In this document: one piece after another, positions 47,227-54,815 of the stretch
Layout: each line of letters begins with the position of its first letter
How positions within the stretch are numbered: position 1 is the first letter of the stretch
Origin: Streptomyces sp. MUM 2J
GTDB taxonomy: Bacteria > Actinomycetota > Actinomycetes > Streptomycetales > Streptomycetaceae
Reading direction: 5' to 3'
Length of the DNA stretch: 56,051 nt
Assembly: GCF_022414535.1 (NCBI RefSeq)
Contig: NZ_JADWYM010000042.1
Span: forward strand, 1-56,051
The notes under the pieces: generated by a model
The model's database searches: none
Seen by the model: the letters and a program-made list of their open reading frames with translations, nothing else
Told to the model about the DNA's origin: nothing
Program-made: the position numbers and the translations under genes

Positions 47227-47265
47227 TTCTACATTCGTGTAGAACTTCTACGGCGGTGTAAAAGT
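47227..47265. promoter_or_regulatory. Double BlaI-type operator between blaI and dedA
   Basis: Site 1 is TTCTACA-TTCG-TGTAGAA (47227-47244), a perfect 7+4+7 palindrome. Site 2 is ACTTCTAC-GGCGGT-GTAAAAGT (47244-47265), with one mismatch between arms. Both carry the TACA/TGTA core of BlaI/MecI operators and lie 25-63 bases upstream of the repressor start, in the shared divergent promoter region. Confidence 0.8.
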
Positions 47266-47347
47266 CGCCGTCTCCAGAGTGTGCCATGCGTGTGAGTCCG
47301 GGGGCAGTCCGCACCCGGTGGCCGCGCCGGGCCGGAAAGGACCCAGG

Positions 47348-48010
47348 GTGTTCCAGGCCCTCAATCCGCTGGACGCCACCTCGTTGCTGACGGCGTTCGG
47401 CACCGCGGGCGTGTTCCTGGTGCTGTTCGCCGAGACCGGTCTGCTGATCGGCTTCTTCCTGCCCGGCGACTCGCTGCTGTTCACCGCCGGGCTGCTGTGC
47501 ACCACGCACGGCGGAAGCGGCGGCGTGCACCTGGCGCTGCCGGCCGTGCTGGTGGCCGCCGCGGCCGGGGCCCTGCTCGGTGCCCAGGTGGGGCACCTCC
47601 TCGGCCGCCGCGCCGGCCGGACACTGCTGGCCCGCACCCGCAACCGGCATCTGGCGGACGGCGTGTCGCGGGCCGAGGACCTCCTCGCCCGGTACGGCCA
47701 CGGAAAGGCCATCGTGCTGGCCCGCTTCGTCCCGGTGGTGCGCACCGTCCTCAACCCCCTGGCCGGCATCGTGGGCGTGCCCACCCGCGCCTTCGCCCTC
47801 TGGCAGGCCATCGGCGGACTGCTCTGGACGGCCGGACTGGTCCTCGGCGGCTACGCCCTCGGATCGAGCATCCCGAACGTCGACCGCTACCTGCTCCCGC
47901 TGGTCGGCCTGATCGTCGCCGTCTCCCTGGTGCCGCTGCTCCTGGAGGCACTGCGGGCCCGCCGCCGTGCCCGCGCGGCGCAGGCCCCGACCCGCGAGCA
48001 CGCCGGGTGA
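47348..48010 (+). CDS. DedA-family membrane protein
   Basis: A 220-residue DedA (VTT/SNARE-associated) protein with about five helices. Hallmarks are ETGLLIGFFLPGDSLLFTAGLL (the re-entrant membrane-embedded segment) and VLARFVPVVRTVLNPLAGIVGVPTRAFALWQAIGGLLWTAGLVLGGYALG (the FxR-x3-R motif). DedA proteins such as UptA are now known to translocate undecaprenyl phosphate; the downstream uppP fits this. GTG 47348 follows GGAAAGGACC. Confidence 0.92.
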   Translation: MFQALNPLDATSLLTAFGTAGVFLVLFAETGLLIGFFLPGDSLLFTAGLLCTTHGGSGGVHLALPAVLVAAAAGALLGAQVGHLLGRRAGRTLLARTRNRHLADGVSRAEDLLARYGHGKAIVLARFVPVVRTVLNPLAGIVGVPTRAFALWQAIGGLLWTAGLVLGGYALGSSIPNVDRYLLPLVGLIVAVSLVPLLLEALRARRRARAAQAPTREHAG

Positions 48011-48374
48011 GCCCCGAGCCCCCGCCCCGCACCACCCGCGGATCCACCGCCGGCCACCACGCCACCTCCCACGTTCCGGCCCCGCCCCGGCCTCCGATGT
48101 GGGTGCCGGTGCCGATGCCGGGGTCGGCGTGGGGCCGAGCAGTCCGCGCCGGGGCGGCCCGAGGCGCAGGCGCCGGGGCGGCCCGTGCCGCCGGTGCCGC
48201 CCGCGCGGCCGCTGCTGTCCGCGTCGGGGCGATCCGCGCCACCGGCGCCGTCCGTGCCGACGCGGTCCGCGCCGTCCCGGCCGTTCGCGCCGTCGGCGCA
48301 CCCTCCGGCCGAAGGCCGGCGACCGTAGGGGCCTGGCTCCGCCTGCCCCCGACATGCCTCAGATTGGGACCCCG
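48011..48374 (+). other. Intergenic region with a low-complexity tract between dedA and uppP
   Basis: 364 bases. From about 48140 to 48300 the DNA is an imperfect short-period tract of GCC/GTC/CGC words, which would read as Ala/Val/Arg repeats (AVRAG, GAVRADAVRAVPAVRAV). It has no start with a ribosome site and no recognisable domain, so I do not call a gene. Confidence 0.5.
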
Positions 48375-49211
48375 ATGAGTGCCATCAGCCTTGGTCAGTC
48401 CGTCGTCCTCGGAGTCGTCGAAGGATTGACCGAGTTCCTGCCCGTCTCGTCCACCGGCCACCTCAAGATCGCCGAAGGGCTCATGGGGATCCCGGTCGAC
48501 GACGACTCGGTCGTCGGATTCTCCGCCGTCATCCAGGTCGGCGCCATCGCCGCCCTGCTCGTCTACTTCTTCCAGGACATCCGCCGCTTCGTCACCGCTT
48601 GGGGCCGCGGACTGCGGAACAAGGAGGAGCGTTACCACCACGACTACAAGTTCGCCTGGTGGGTCATCTACGCCACCGTCCCGATCGTGATCGTGGGCCT
48701 GGCCGCCAAACCGCTCATCGAGGGCCCGCTCGCCTCGCTGTGGGTGGTGGCGGGCTCGCTGATCGTCGGATCCGGCGTGATGTGGGTCGCCGACCAGATG
48801 GGCCGCCACAAGCGCGGCGAGGACGACACCTCCCTGAAGGACGCGATGCTGGTCGGCACCTCGCAGATCCTCGCGCTGCTCTTCCCCGGCTTCTCCCGCT
48901 CCGGCGCCACCATGTCCACCGCCCTGATGCTCGACCTGGACCGCGTCGCCGCCACCCGCCTGTCCTTCTTCCTCGGCATCCCGGCGCTGACCGGCGCGGG
49001 ACTGTACGAGCTGAAGGACGCCCTGGGCGCGGGCGTGGGCGTCGTCCCGCTGGCCGTCGGCACCGCCGTCTCCTTCGTGGTCGCCTACGCCACCATCGCC
49101 TGGCTGCTCAAGTTCGTCGCCACCCACTCCTTCAACGCCTTCGTGGTCTACCGGATCCTCGTCGGCACAGCGCTGCTCGGCCTGCTGGCCACCGGCGTGC
49201 TCACGGCCTGA
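48375..49211 (+). CDS. uppP: Undecaprenyl-diphosphatase UppP (BacA)
   Basis: A 278-residue membrane enzyme that dephosphorylates undecaprenyl diphosphate to regenerate the lipid carrier for wall synthesis, on the outer face of the membrane; it confers bacitracin tolerance. Catalytic motifs are VVEGLTEFLPVSSTGHLKI (ExxE region and the Ser/Thr-rich turn) and LFPGFSRSGATMSTALMLDLDR (Arg of the PGxSRSG motif). About eight helices. ATG 48375 has a weak ribosome site (TTGGGACCCCG). Same strand as dedA but 364 bases downstream, so cotranscription is possible, not certain. Confidence 0.96.
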   Translation: MSAISLGQSVVLGVVEGLTEFLPVSSTGHLKIAEGLMGIPVDDDSVVGFSAVIQVGAIAALLVYFFQDIRRFVTAWGRGLRNKEERYHHDYKFAWWVIYATVPIVIVGLAAKPLIEGPLASLWVVAGSLIVGSGVMWVADQMGRHKRGEDDTSLKDAMLVGTSQILALLFPGFSRSGATMSTALMLDLDRVAATRLSFFLGIPALTGAGLYELKDALGAGVGVVPLAVGTAVSFVVAYATIAWLLKFVATHSFNAFVVYRILVGTALLGLLATGVLTA

Positions 49212-49245
49212 CCCACACCGCCCGGCACCCCCGCGGACGCGCACG

Positions 49246-49280
49246 GCCGCCCGGCCGGCACGGCGTGTCTGCCGGGCGGC
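49246..49280 (+). terminator. Hairpin terminator after uppP
   Basis: GCCGCCCGG (49246-49254) and CCGGGCGGC (49272-49280) form a 9-bp stem about 35 bases past the stop. A further CCGCCCGGCA at 49218-49227 can compete for the same right arm. Confidence 0.6.
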
Positions 49281-49508
49281 GGTACTCCGGGACCGGGGCC
49301 GACCGTTTCGTTGTCCGCCCCGGGGTGCCGGGTGCCTCTCCACCCTCCGGCCCCTCCGTCCTCGCCCCGGCCGTGTCTCCCGTGCCGAGCCGCCCCGCCC
49401 CGGGCCCGGTTGACGGCCGAACCCGCCGTAGGACACCGCTCGGCCATCCGCGCCCTCTGCGCCGGCGGGTGGCAACCGCACCACCACAGCAGGGCAGGAA
49501 ACGGACCC

Positions 49509-50135
49509 GTGCGCGGCATCACCGAGGCGAACCTCAGGAAGCGGGCCGGTGCCCGTTCCTTCGAACGGGGCCGCGGCTGCCTGGACGCGGTGTCCGGGGT
49601 CGAGATCGGTGACGGCTGGGTCCGCGCGAGCGTTCACGGCACCGAGCGGTACGAGGTGGAGCCGGCCCTGGAGGAACCCGGCGGGCCGACCGGCACCTGC
49701 GACTGCCCGTACGGCGTGGAGGGCAACTTCTGCAAGCACCTGGTCGCCCTCGGCCTGACGGTGCTCGCCCGGCGGGCGGGCCTGCCACGGCAGCGGAAGG
49801 CGGCCCGGGACCGCGCTCAGCACCTCGACGGATGGCTTTCCGCCCTGTCCAAGGCCGAGTTGCTCGCTCTGCTGCGGCAACAGATCTACGAGGACCGGCA
49901 GTTGCGGCACCGCCTGGAACTGAAGGCCGCGAGCGCCCGCGGGGACCTCGCCGCGGTCCGGGCCCGCATCCGCCAACTGCTCGGCATCGGCCCCTTCGCC
50001 CGTCACACCGAGTCGCCGACCGCCTCGCTGCCGTCGGCGGCCCTGGCCGAGTCAGCGCAGTGCAGGGCCAGCGTCGGCGTGCCGGGACCGATCCATCTCA
50101 TCAGGTTGCGCATGGCAAACAGAGCGTTCGGGTGA
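49509..50135 (+). CDS. SWIM zinc-finger protein, C-terminally replaced
   Basis: A 208-residue product. The SWIM motif is GTCDCPYGVEGNFCKHLVAL (Cys64, Cys66, Cys75, His77), preceded by the usual N-terminal strand region (GVEIGDGWVRASVHG) and followed by helices (LSKAELLALLRQQIYEDRQLRHRLELKAA). SWIM domains bind DNA or protein. Streptomyces members normally run on for several hundred residues; here the match stops after LLGIGPFAR near base 50003 and an unrelated 44-residue tail follows. The gene is therefore probably truncated by a rearrangement. The start is GTG 49509 with AGGA upstream. Confidence 0.8.
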   Translation: MRGITEANLRKRAGARSFERGRGCLDAVSGVEIGDGWVRASVHGTERYEVEPALEEPGGPTGTCDCPYGVEGNFCKHLVALGLTVLARRAGLPRQRKAARDRAQHLDGWLSALSKAELLALLRQQIYEDRQLRHRLELKAASARGDLAAVRARIRQLLGIGPFARHTESPTASLPSAALAESAQCRASVGVPGPIHLIRLRMANRAFG

Positions 50136-50165
50136 TCTTCGGCGTTCCGTGTTCTTTTCAGCGCC

Positions 50166-50191
50166 TATGATCCACTGTCGTGACAGACAGT
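50166..50191 (+). promoter_or_regulatory. Promoter and operator-like palindrome of the decayed monooxygenase
   Basis: A -10-like TATGAT (50166-50171) is followed by ACTGTC-GTGACA-GACAGT (50174-50191), which contains the perfect inner palindrome CTGTC-GT-GACAG (50175-50186). The palindrome covers the expected start of transcription and the GTG at 50180, a common place for a TetR-type operator. No matching regulator is beside it. Confidence 0.5.
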
Positions 50192-50826
50192 CAGGGAGCC
50201 TGTGATGGCCAGCACTTGGCCGACGTGGTGGTCCTCGGCACCGGTCCGGCCGGGCTGGTGCCGGGAGACCTCCGGCTCCGCTCCGGGATCGACCGCGCCC
50301 TCTGCGTCCTCCTGGAACGCGCCAGTGGTGAGCACCTCCGGGCCCCGGCCGGCTTCCTCGCCGCCCACCCCGTGCGCATCCTGGAACGCAACGGCCCGGA
50401 CGAGGGGCCGAGCCGGCGCGGGCAGGAGCACGGCGTCTGCGACTTCCGCACCGAGGACGGCCGCTTCCGCCCGGACTACCGGCGGCTGGGCCGCGGCGAG
50501 CCGCACACCGTCCATCCCGGGTACCAGCCGGGCGGTCGCCTGCGGGGCCGATGTCCCACCGCCGTAGGACGGATCCGCTTCCGTGCGGAGGCGGTCGCCG
50601 TGCACGACGCGGACCACCCGGCGCCCTGCGTGACGGATCGGGCCGCCTGTCCCGCGTCTGGCGCGCGCAGGAGTCCTCGCACAGGATGATCCGTCTCCTG
50701 TACGGCGGGTCCGGACCCGAGGACACCTCGCCCTCCCCGGAGCGCCTGTGCCGCTCCCGCATCGCGGCACCGTGCGGCTCACGCACCCACCAGGGTTGGT
50801 TCACCGAGCACTACGTCGGCATCTGA
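50180..50826 (+). pseudogene. Decayed FAD-dependent aromatic monooxygenase
   Basis: From GTG 50180 one frame runs to 50689. It reads DVVVLGTGPAGLVPGDLRLRSGID...CVLLERASGE (FAD Rossmann motif GxGPAGL and the Glu at the end of strand 2), then AAHPVRILERNG and FRTEDGRFRPDYRRLG. The PHBH-type family continues with about 350 more residues including the DG and GDAAH motifs; these are absent. A different frame (to 50826) carries VWRAQESSHRMIRLLYGGSGPEDTS and WFTEHYVG, which may be later fragments after deletion and frameshift. The gene is not functional as it stands. Upstream promoter elements survive. Confidence 0.65.
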
Positions 50827-50994
50827 CCAGGCCCTTCCGCCCCTCGACCCTTTCCTCGCCTCTCCCTGCCCCACTGCCGCTCGCTAGCCCTCCCCGTCTC
50901 CCGTATCCCGGGCCCGGACCCAGCCGCATGCTCCTGTCCGCGGCACGGGCCGTCGGGCCGGGGCACGGGCCTCCTTCCTCGACACGGACACCCC

Positions 50995-52734
50995 ATGCAT
51001 CCCCAGGACTCCTTCACCATGCCCACGCACACGACGAAGGCGCACGTCGCCGACGACGCGGCGCGGCTCAGCGCGACGGCCGGACTCGTCCGCGAACAGG
51101 ACGCCTCGGTCCTGTTCGCGCACGTGCTGCCCGGCCTCGACGGCCCCGAACTGCGCGCCCTGACGGACCGGTGCCGCTTCGCCCACGCCGCGGTACTCGT
51201 CTTCCCGCCCGACGCGCACACGCTGCGGACCGAGATGGCGGCCTGCGGGCTGACCACCGACGGGGCGGCGCAGCCCAGTGTCGTCGTCCGCGACCGCCTC
51301 GCCGCGCGCCATCGCCGCGACCCCGCGGACCTTGACGTAAGGATTCTCCGGCCCGCCGTCCGCGGCCCCGACGGAGACCACCGGGCGGTCGAGGTGTTCG
51401 CGCTGACCGTGCCACCGGGGTCCGGGCTGTCCGCGATCGCCTCCCACGAACGCAGGCTCGACCACGAGGCACACCTGGCCTTCGACGTGCCGCGGCCCGA
51501 CCCGCTGGTGCTGCGCGGGCTCCTGGCGAGCTTCGCGCGGCACGGCGCGACCGCCGACGGCGGCGGTTACAACCCGCACGAGGACGGGACCGTCTTCTAC
51601 TTCACCGCACCCCCGGGCACGAAGACGGCGTACCGGCGCGTGGAGCTGTACGCGAGCGGGGAGCACCACGAGGTGCTGACCGAGCACCTCGCCGAGACGT
51701 CCGCACGCCGGCAGGCCCGACCGCAGCCCGCGGAAACGCTCCTGCGACTCCTGACCGGTGCCTGGACCACCCAGGCACTGGCGGCGTGCGCACAGCTGCG
51801 GCTGCCGGAGGCCATCGCACGGCACCCCGGCGCCGGCACCGCCGCGCTGGCTAGGGTCGTCGGCGCACAACCGCGGACCCTGGCCACCCTGCTGCGCTAC
51901 CTCGCGATGCTGGGCGTGGTGTCCGAAGCCCCGGACGGCTTCCACCTCACCGGCGTCGGTGAACTCCTCGACGCGCGGGCCCCGGGCTCGATGCGGCCGC
52001 TGGCGCTGATGTACGGCGGCCCGTTCTACCAGTCCTTCGCCCACCTGACCCACACCGTACGCACGGGGGAACCCGGCTTCGATCACCTCCACGGCGAGAA
52101 CCACTTCGACCACTTCGCCCGCGACCCCGAACTCGCCGCCCTCTTCGACCAGTCCATGGCGTCCAGCGCCCTGATCTTCGATTCCCTCCCCGCGCATCCG
52201 GTGCTCACCGCCGCAGCCGGCGCCGCCGGCCGGCCCCGCACCGTCGTGGACATCGCCGGGGGAACCGGAGAACTCCTCGGCCGCGTGCTGACCGCCCACC
52301 CCACCCTGCGCGGCGTCCTCCTCGAACGCCCCCAGGTCCTCGCCGCCGCCCGCACCCGCCTCACCGCCACCGACGCCGGCGACCGCTGCGACTACCGCGC
52401 GGGCGACTTCGCGGACGTACCCCCGGGCGGCGACGTCTACCTCCTCTCCCGCGTCCTGCACGACTGGGACGACGACCGCTGCCGGACCATCCTGCGCCAC
52501 TGCGCCGACGCCATGCCGGAGCACGCCGATCTCCTCGTCGTCGAACGCCTCCTGCCACCCGACGACACCCCGTCCCTGGCCACCGCGTGGGACCTCCACA
52601 TGATGTGCAACACCGGGGGCCGAGAGCGCACCGCGGACCACTACGCGCGGCTCCTGAACGACGCCGGACTCGACCTCGTCGCCCACACCCCCCTCCCCCT
52701 CGGCGCCCACACCCTGCACGCCCGCAGGACCTGA
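50995..52734 (+). CDS. Fusion of a VOC-like domain with a SAM-dependent O-methyltransferase
   Basis: A 579-residue protein. Residues about 30-235 are unusual; the second half of this part (RRLDHEAHLAFDVPRPDPL...GGGYNPHEDGTVFYFTAPP...YRRVELYASGEHHEVL) resembles a vicinal-oxygen-chelate domain with candidate His/Glu metal ligands. Residues about 245-579 are a family-2 O-methyltransferase: a winged-helix dimerisation region (LLTGAWTTQALAACAQLRLPEAIARH...LATLLRYLAMLGVV), SAM motif I (VVDIAGGTGELLGRVL) and the late motif LLSRVLHDWDDDRCRTILRH. HDW carries the usual His-Asp. The start is ATG 50995 or 51019. The substrate is unknown; secondary metabolism or resistance are possible. Confidence 0.8.
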   Translation: MHPQDSFTMPTHTTKAHVADDAARLSATAGLVREQDASVLFAHVLPGLDGPELRALTDRCRFAHAAVLVFPPDAHTLRTEMAACGLTTDGAAQPSVVVRDRLAARHRRDPADLDVRILRPAVRGPDGDHRAVEVFALTVPPGSGLSAIASHERRLDHEAHLAFDVPRPDPLVLRGLLASFARHGATADGGGYNPHEDGTVFYFTAPPGTKTAYRRVELYASGEHHEVLTEHLAETSARRQARPQPAETLLRLLTGAWTTQALAACAQLRLPEAIARHPGAGTAALARVVGAQPRTLATLLRYLAMLGVVSEAPDGFHLTGVGELLDARAPGSMRPLALMYGGPFYQSFAHLTHTVRTGEPGFDHLHGENHFDHFARDPELAALFDQSMASSALIFDSLPAHPVLTAAAGAAGRPRTVVDIAGGTGELLGRVLTAHPTLRGVLLERPQVLAAARTRLTATDAGDRCDYRAGDFADVPPGGDVYLLSRVLHDWDDDRCRTILRHCADAMPEHADLLVVERLLPPDDTPSLATAWDLHMMCNTGGRERTADHYARLLNDAGLDLVAHTPLPLGAHTLHARRT

Positions 52735-52916
52735 CACGCCGGTGCGCCGCTCGGCCGCGGCGCCGGTGCGGTCCACCGGCCACACGGTCCCGGGCCCTCA
52801 TCACGGGGGGCGACGGCCCGAGGGCGGGCGCGTCCTCCGCTCACGGGCGGCACCCGTGTGTGCCCGGGAGCCGCGTGTGCGGGCGACCGGCCACGGTCCC
52901 CCGCACGGCGCGCGGG

Positions 52917-53798
52917 CTACCCGTCGGTGTGGGGGACGGTCAGGACCGGGCAGCGGGCGTGGTGCAGGACGCCCTGGCTGACGGAGCCCAGCAGCATGCC
53001 GGTGAAGCCGCCGTGCCCGCGTGTGCCCACCACCAGACCGAGCGCGTGCTCGGACGCCGTGGCCAGGACCTGCACCGGGTGGCCCGTCACGACCTCGTGG
53101 TGCAGTGCCACCTCCGGACGGGTGGCGGTACGCCCGGCGACGGTCTCCGACAGCAGCCGGCGGCACTCCTGGAGCGCCGCGTCCTCGTCCAGGGCTCCGA
53201 GCCGCGGTGGGTGCCGCACGTACAGGGCCCGCAGGACCGCGCCGCGCAGGGCGGCCTCCTCGAAGGCGAAGTCGACGGCGGCCGCGGACTGGGGGCTGCC
53301 GTCGACTCCGACCACGAAATACGGGGGCTGCTGTGCGATGTGCTCCGACTCGGGGACGGCCACCACGGGGCAGGGCGCGTGAGCGATCAGCGGCAGGGTG
53401 ACGGCGGCGGAGGTGAAGAGCTCCTGGACAGGACCCAGATGCCAGGAACCGAGCACGATCATGGTGGCGTGCTGCGCCTGCTCGCTCAGCACCCACGCCG
53501 GATGCCCCTCGGCCAGCAGCCCGGACACCGGAAGCTGCGGATGCCGGGACTCGACGAAGGCCACCGCCTCCTTCAGCACCCTGTCCCCCGTGGCGTGCAG
53601 TGCCTCGTTCCACTCCTCCCAGGACGGTCGGCCGCCGGTCGGCCGGTATCCGGGGGTCGGCACGTTCTGCGCGAGGGCCAGAACCAAGGGCAGGCGGCGT
53701 CGGTCCGCCTCGTCGGCGGCCCAGGCGAGCGCCGCGCGCCTGCCGGGATCGGGGTCGACACCGACCACGATCGGGTTTCGTCCAGGTACGTGGGGCAT
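52917..53798 (-). CDS. Universal stress protein, tandem UspA domains
   Basis: A 293-residue protein made of two UspA folds. The first (PIVVGVDPDPGRRAALAWAADEA...ATMIVLGSWHLGPVQELFTSA) has a degenerate nucleotide loop. The second (YFVVGVDGSPQSAAAVDFAFEEA...LVVGTRGHGGFTGMLLGSVSQGVLHHARCPVLTVP) has the full ATP-binding GxxGxGGFxGxxxGSVS pattern. GAAGGAG lies seven bases before ATG 53798. Such proteins respond to stress, hypoxia or stationary phase; in actinobacteria they often belong to DevR-type regulons, for which I see no site here. Confidence 0.93.
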   Translation of the reverse strand: MPHVPGRNPIVVGVDPDPGRRAALAWAADEADRRRLPLVLALAQNVPTPGYRPTGGRPSWEEWNEALHATGDRVLKEAVAFVESRHPQLPVSGLLAEGHPAWVLSEQAQHATMIVLGSWHLGPVQELFTSAAVTLPLIAHAPCPVVAVPESEHIAQQPPYFVVGVDGSPQSAAAVDFAFEEAALRGAVLRALYVRHPPRLGALDEDAALQECRRLLSETVAGRTATRPEVALHHEVVTGHPVQVLATASEHALGLVVGTRGHGGFTGMLLGSVSQGVLHHARCPVLTVPHTDG

Positions 53799-54299
53799 AG
53801 CCGACTCCTTCGGTTCCTTCGGCCAGCACGCCGGGCCCGCGGCAGGTCACGGGAACCGTCATGATGGTTCTGCGCCGTGTCGTGCCTCCTTTCGAGGCCG
53901 CGAAGGGGCCGTGGCGCCGACGCGGTCCCGGAGGCCGAAAGGCCGGTATCGGAGATCAGTACCTCCATCGCCTCGGTTCCGGGGCCGCTCCTCGTCACGC
54001 TGAGGCGTCCGCCCCGTGCAGGGTGGACCCCTGGGCCACCGCACGGTTCCGCCGCCTTGGCAGAGGCGGTGTGCGGACGGAGAGCCGGGCCGGCGACTTC
54101 GGGAACCGACCGGCCGTGGGGCAGCAGCACGGACCGGCCGGCCGCCCCCGGCAGCCATGTCCCGCCGGTCACCGCCTACAGCCAGTAAACAACGACGGCC
54201 CACTGCCCGCAGCGAAGACGGCTTCGCCGGCCCGGCGCCGGGCCTGTCCGCTGCGAGGGCGGGAGATGCAGCAGGTGCGGTGAAAGGCGGCGCAGGTAG
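53799..54299. other. Unassigned region upstream of the stress-protein gene
   Basis: 501 bases with no supported gene. Frames on both strands are open but Arg/Pro/Gly-rich without recognisable domains or ribosome sites. It should hold the usp promoter. It begins a stretch that looks like mixed gene remains. Confidence 0.4.
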
Positions 54300-54751
54300 T
54301 ACAGGGAGCGCAGCGCGAAGCCGCCCTGCGCACCCGGCGCACCGGCCCCCAGCGAGGCCGAGCGCCGCACCGCCATCGGCGTCACCGGCCGCTACCGCCC
54401 CGGGACCGCGAAACACCTCGCCGTCCCTCTCACCGCCCTCGACACCTACCTGCACGACCGCTACGCCACCGGCCTGCTCAAGAAACCCTCGGCCGCCTGA
54501 ACGGCCCCCTGCGCGACCGGCCCGTCGAAGGCGCCGACGAGGACGCCCGCCGCGAACAGGTCCTGGCCTCCGCCCGCTCCAGCCGCCTCACCGACCAGAG
54601 CTGGTTGGCGGCCCGGTTGTTGCAGCCGGAGGGGTGTGCGCGGGCTCTGTTCGAGAACCGCATTCCGCTACTGGCCGACGAGCAGTTGGAGACCCAGGTG
54701 ACGGAAAGTCACGGGGAACTCTCCCGTCCCGGGGGGAGATTGACTCAGTGA
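54300..54751 (+). pseudogene. Unrecognised gene fragments
   Basis: Two short frames with protein-like composition follow each other and overlap near 54500. The first ends GRYRPGTAKHLAVPLTALDT then YLHDRYATGLLKKPSAA and a stop at 54498-54500. The second runs ETLGRLNGPLRDRPVEGADE through LASARSSRLTDQSWLAARLL and ends at 54749-54751. The second lacks a start of its own, so the pair may be one gene broken by a frameshift or two pieces joined by rearrangement. I do not recognise the family. Confidence 0.35.
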
Positions 54752-54777
54752 GGAGGTACGGATGGAAGACCGTCATG

Positions 54778-54809
54778 GCTAGTAGGACTAGCTGATCTAC
54801 GGATATGAT
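54778..54809 (+). promoter_or_regulatory. Leaderless promoter with palindromic operator for the nuclease gene
   Basis: GCTAGT-AGG-ACTAGC (54778-54792) is a perfect 6+3+6 palindrome placed where a -35 element would be. TATGAT (54804-54809) is a strong -10, and six bases later the GTG start codon at 54816 would be the first base of the RNA. No canonical -35 is visible, so an activator or repressor at the palindrome is plausible. Confidence 0.55.
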
Positions 54810-54815
54810 CACCGC

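Noticed and set aside
48140..48300. Ala/Val/Arg repeat peptide between dedA and uppP
   Set aside because: No start codon with a ribosome site and no domain; more likely low-complexity DNA.
49218..49280. A longer hairpin using CCGCCCGGCA at 49218 and TGCCGGGCGG at 49271
   Set aside because: The closer 49246-49280 stem should form first; the longer one is noted only as a competitor.
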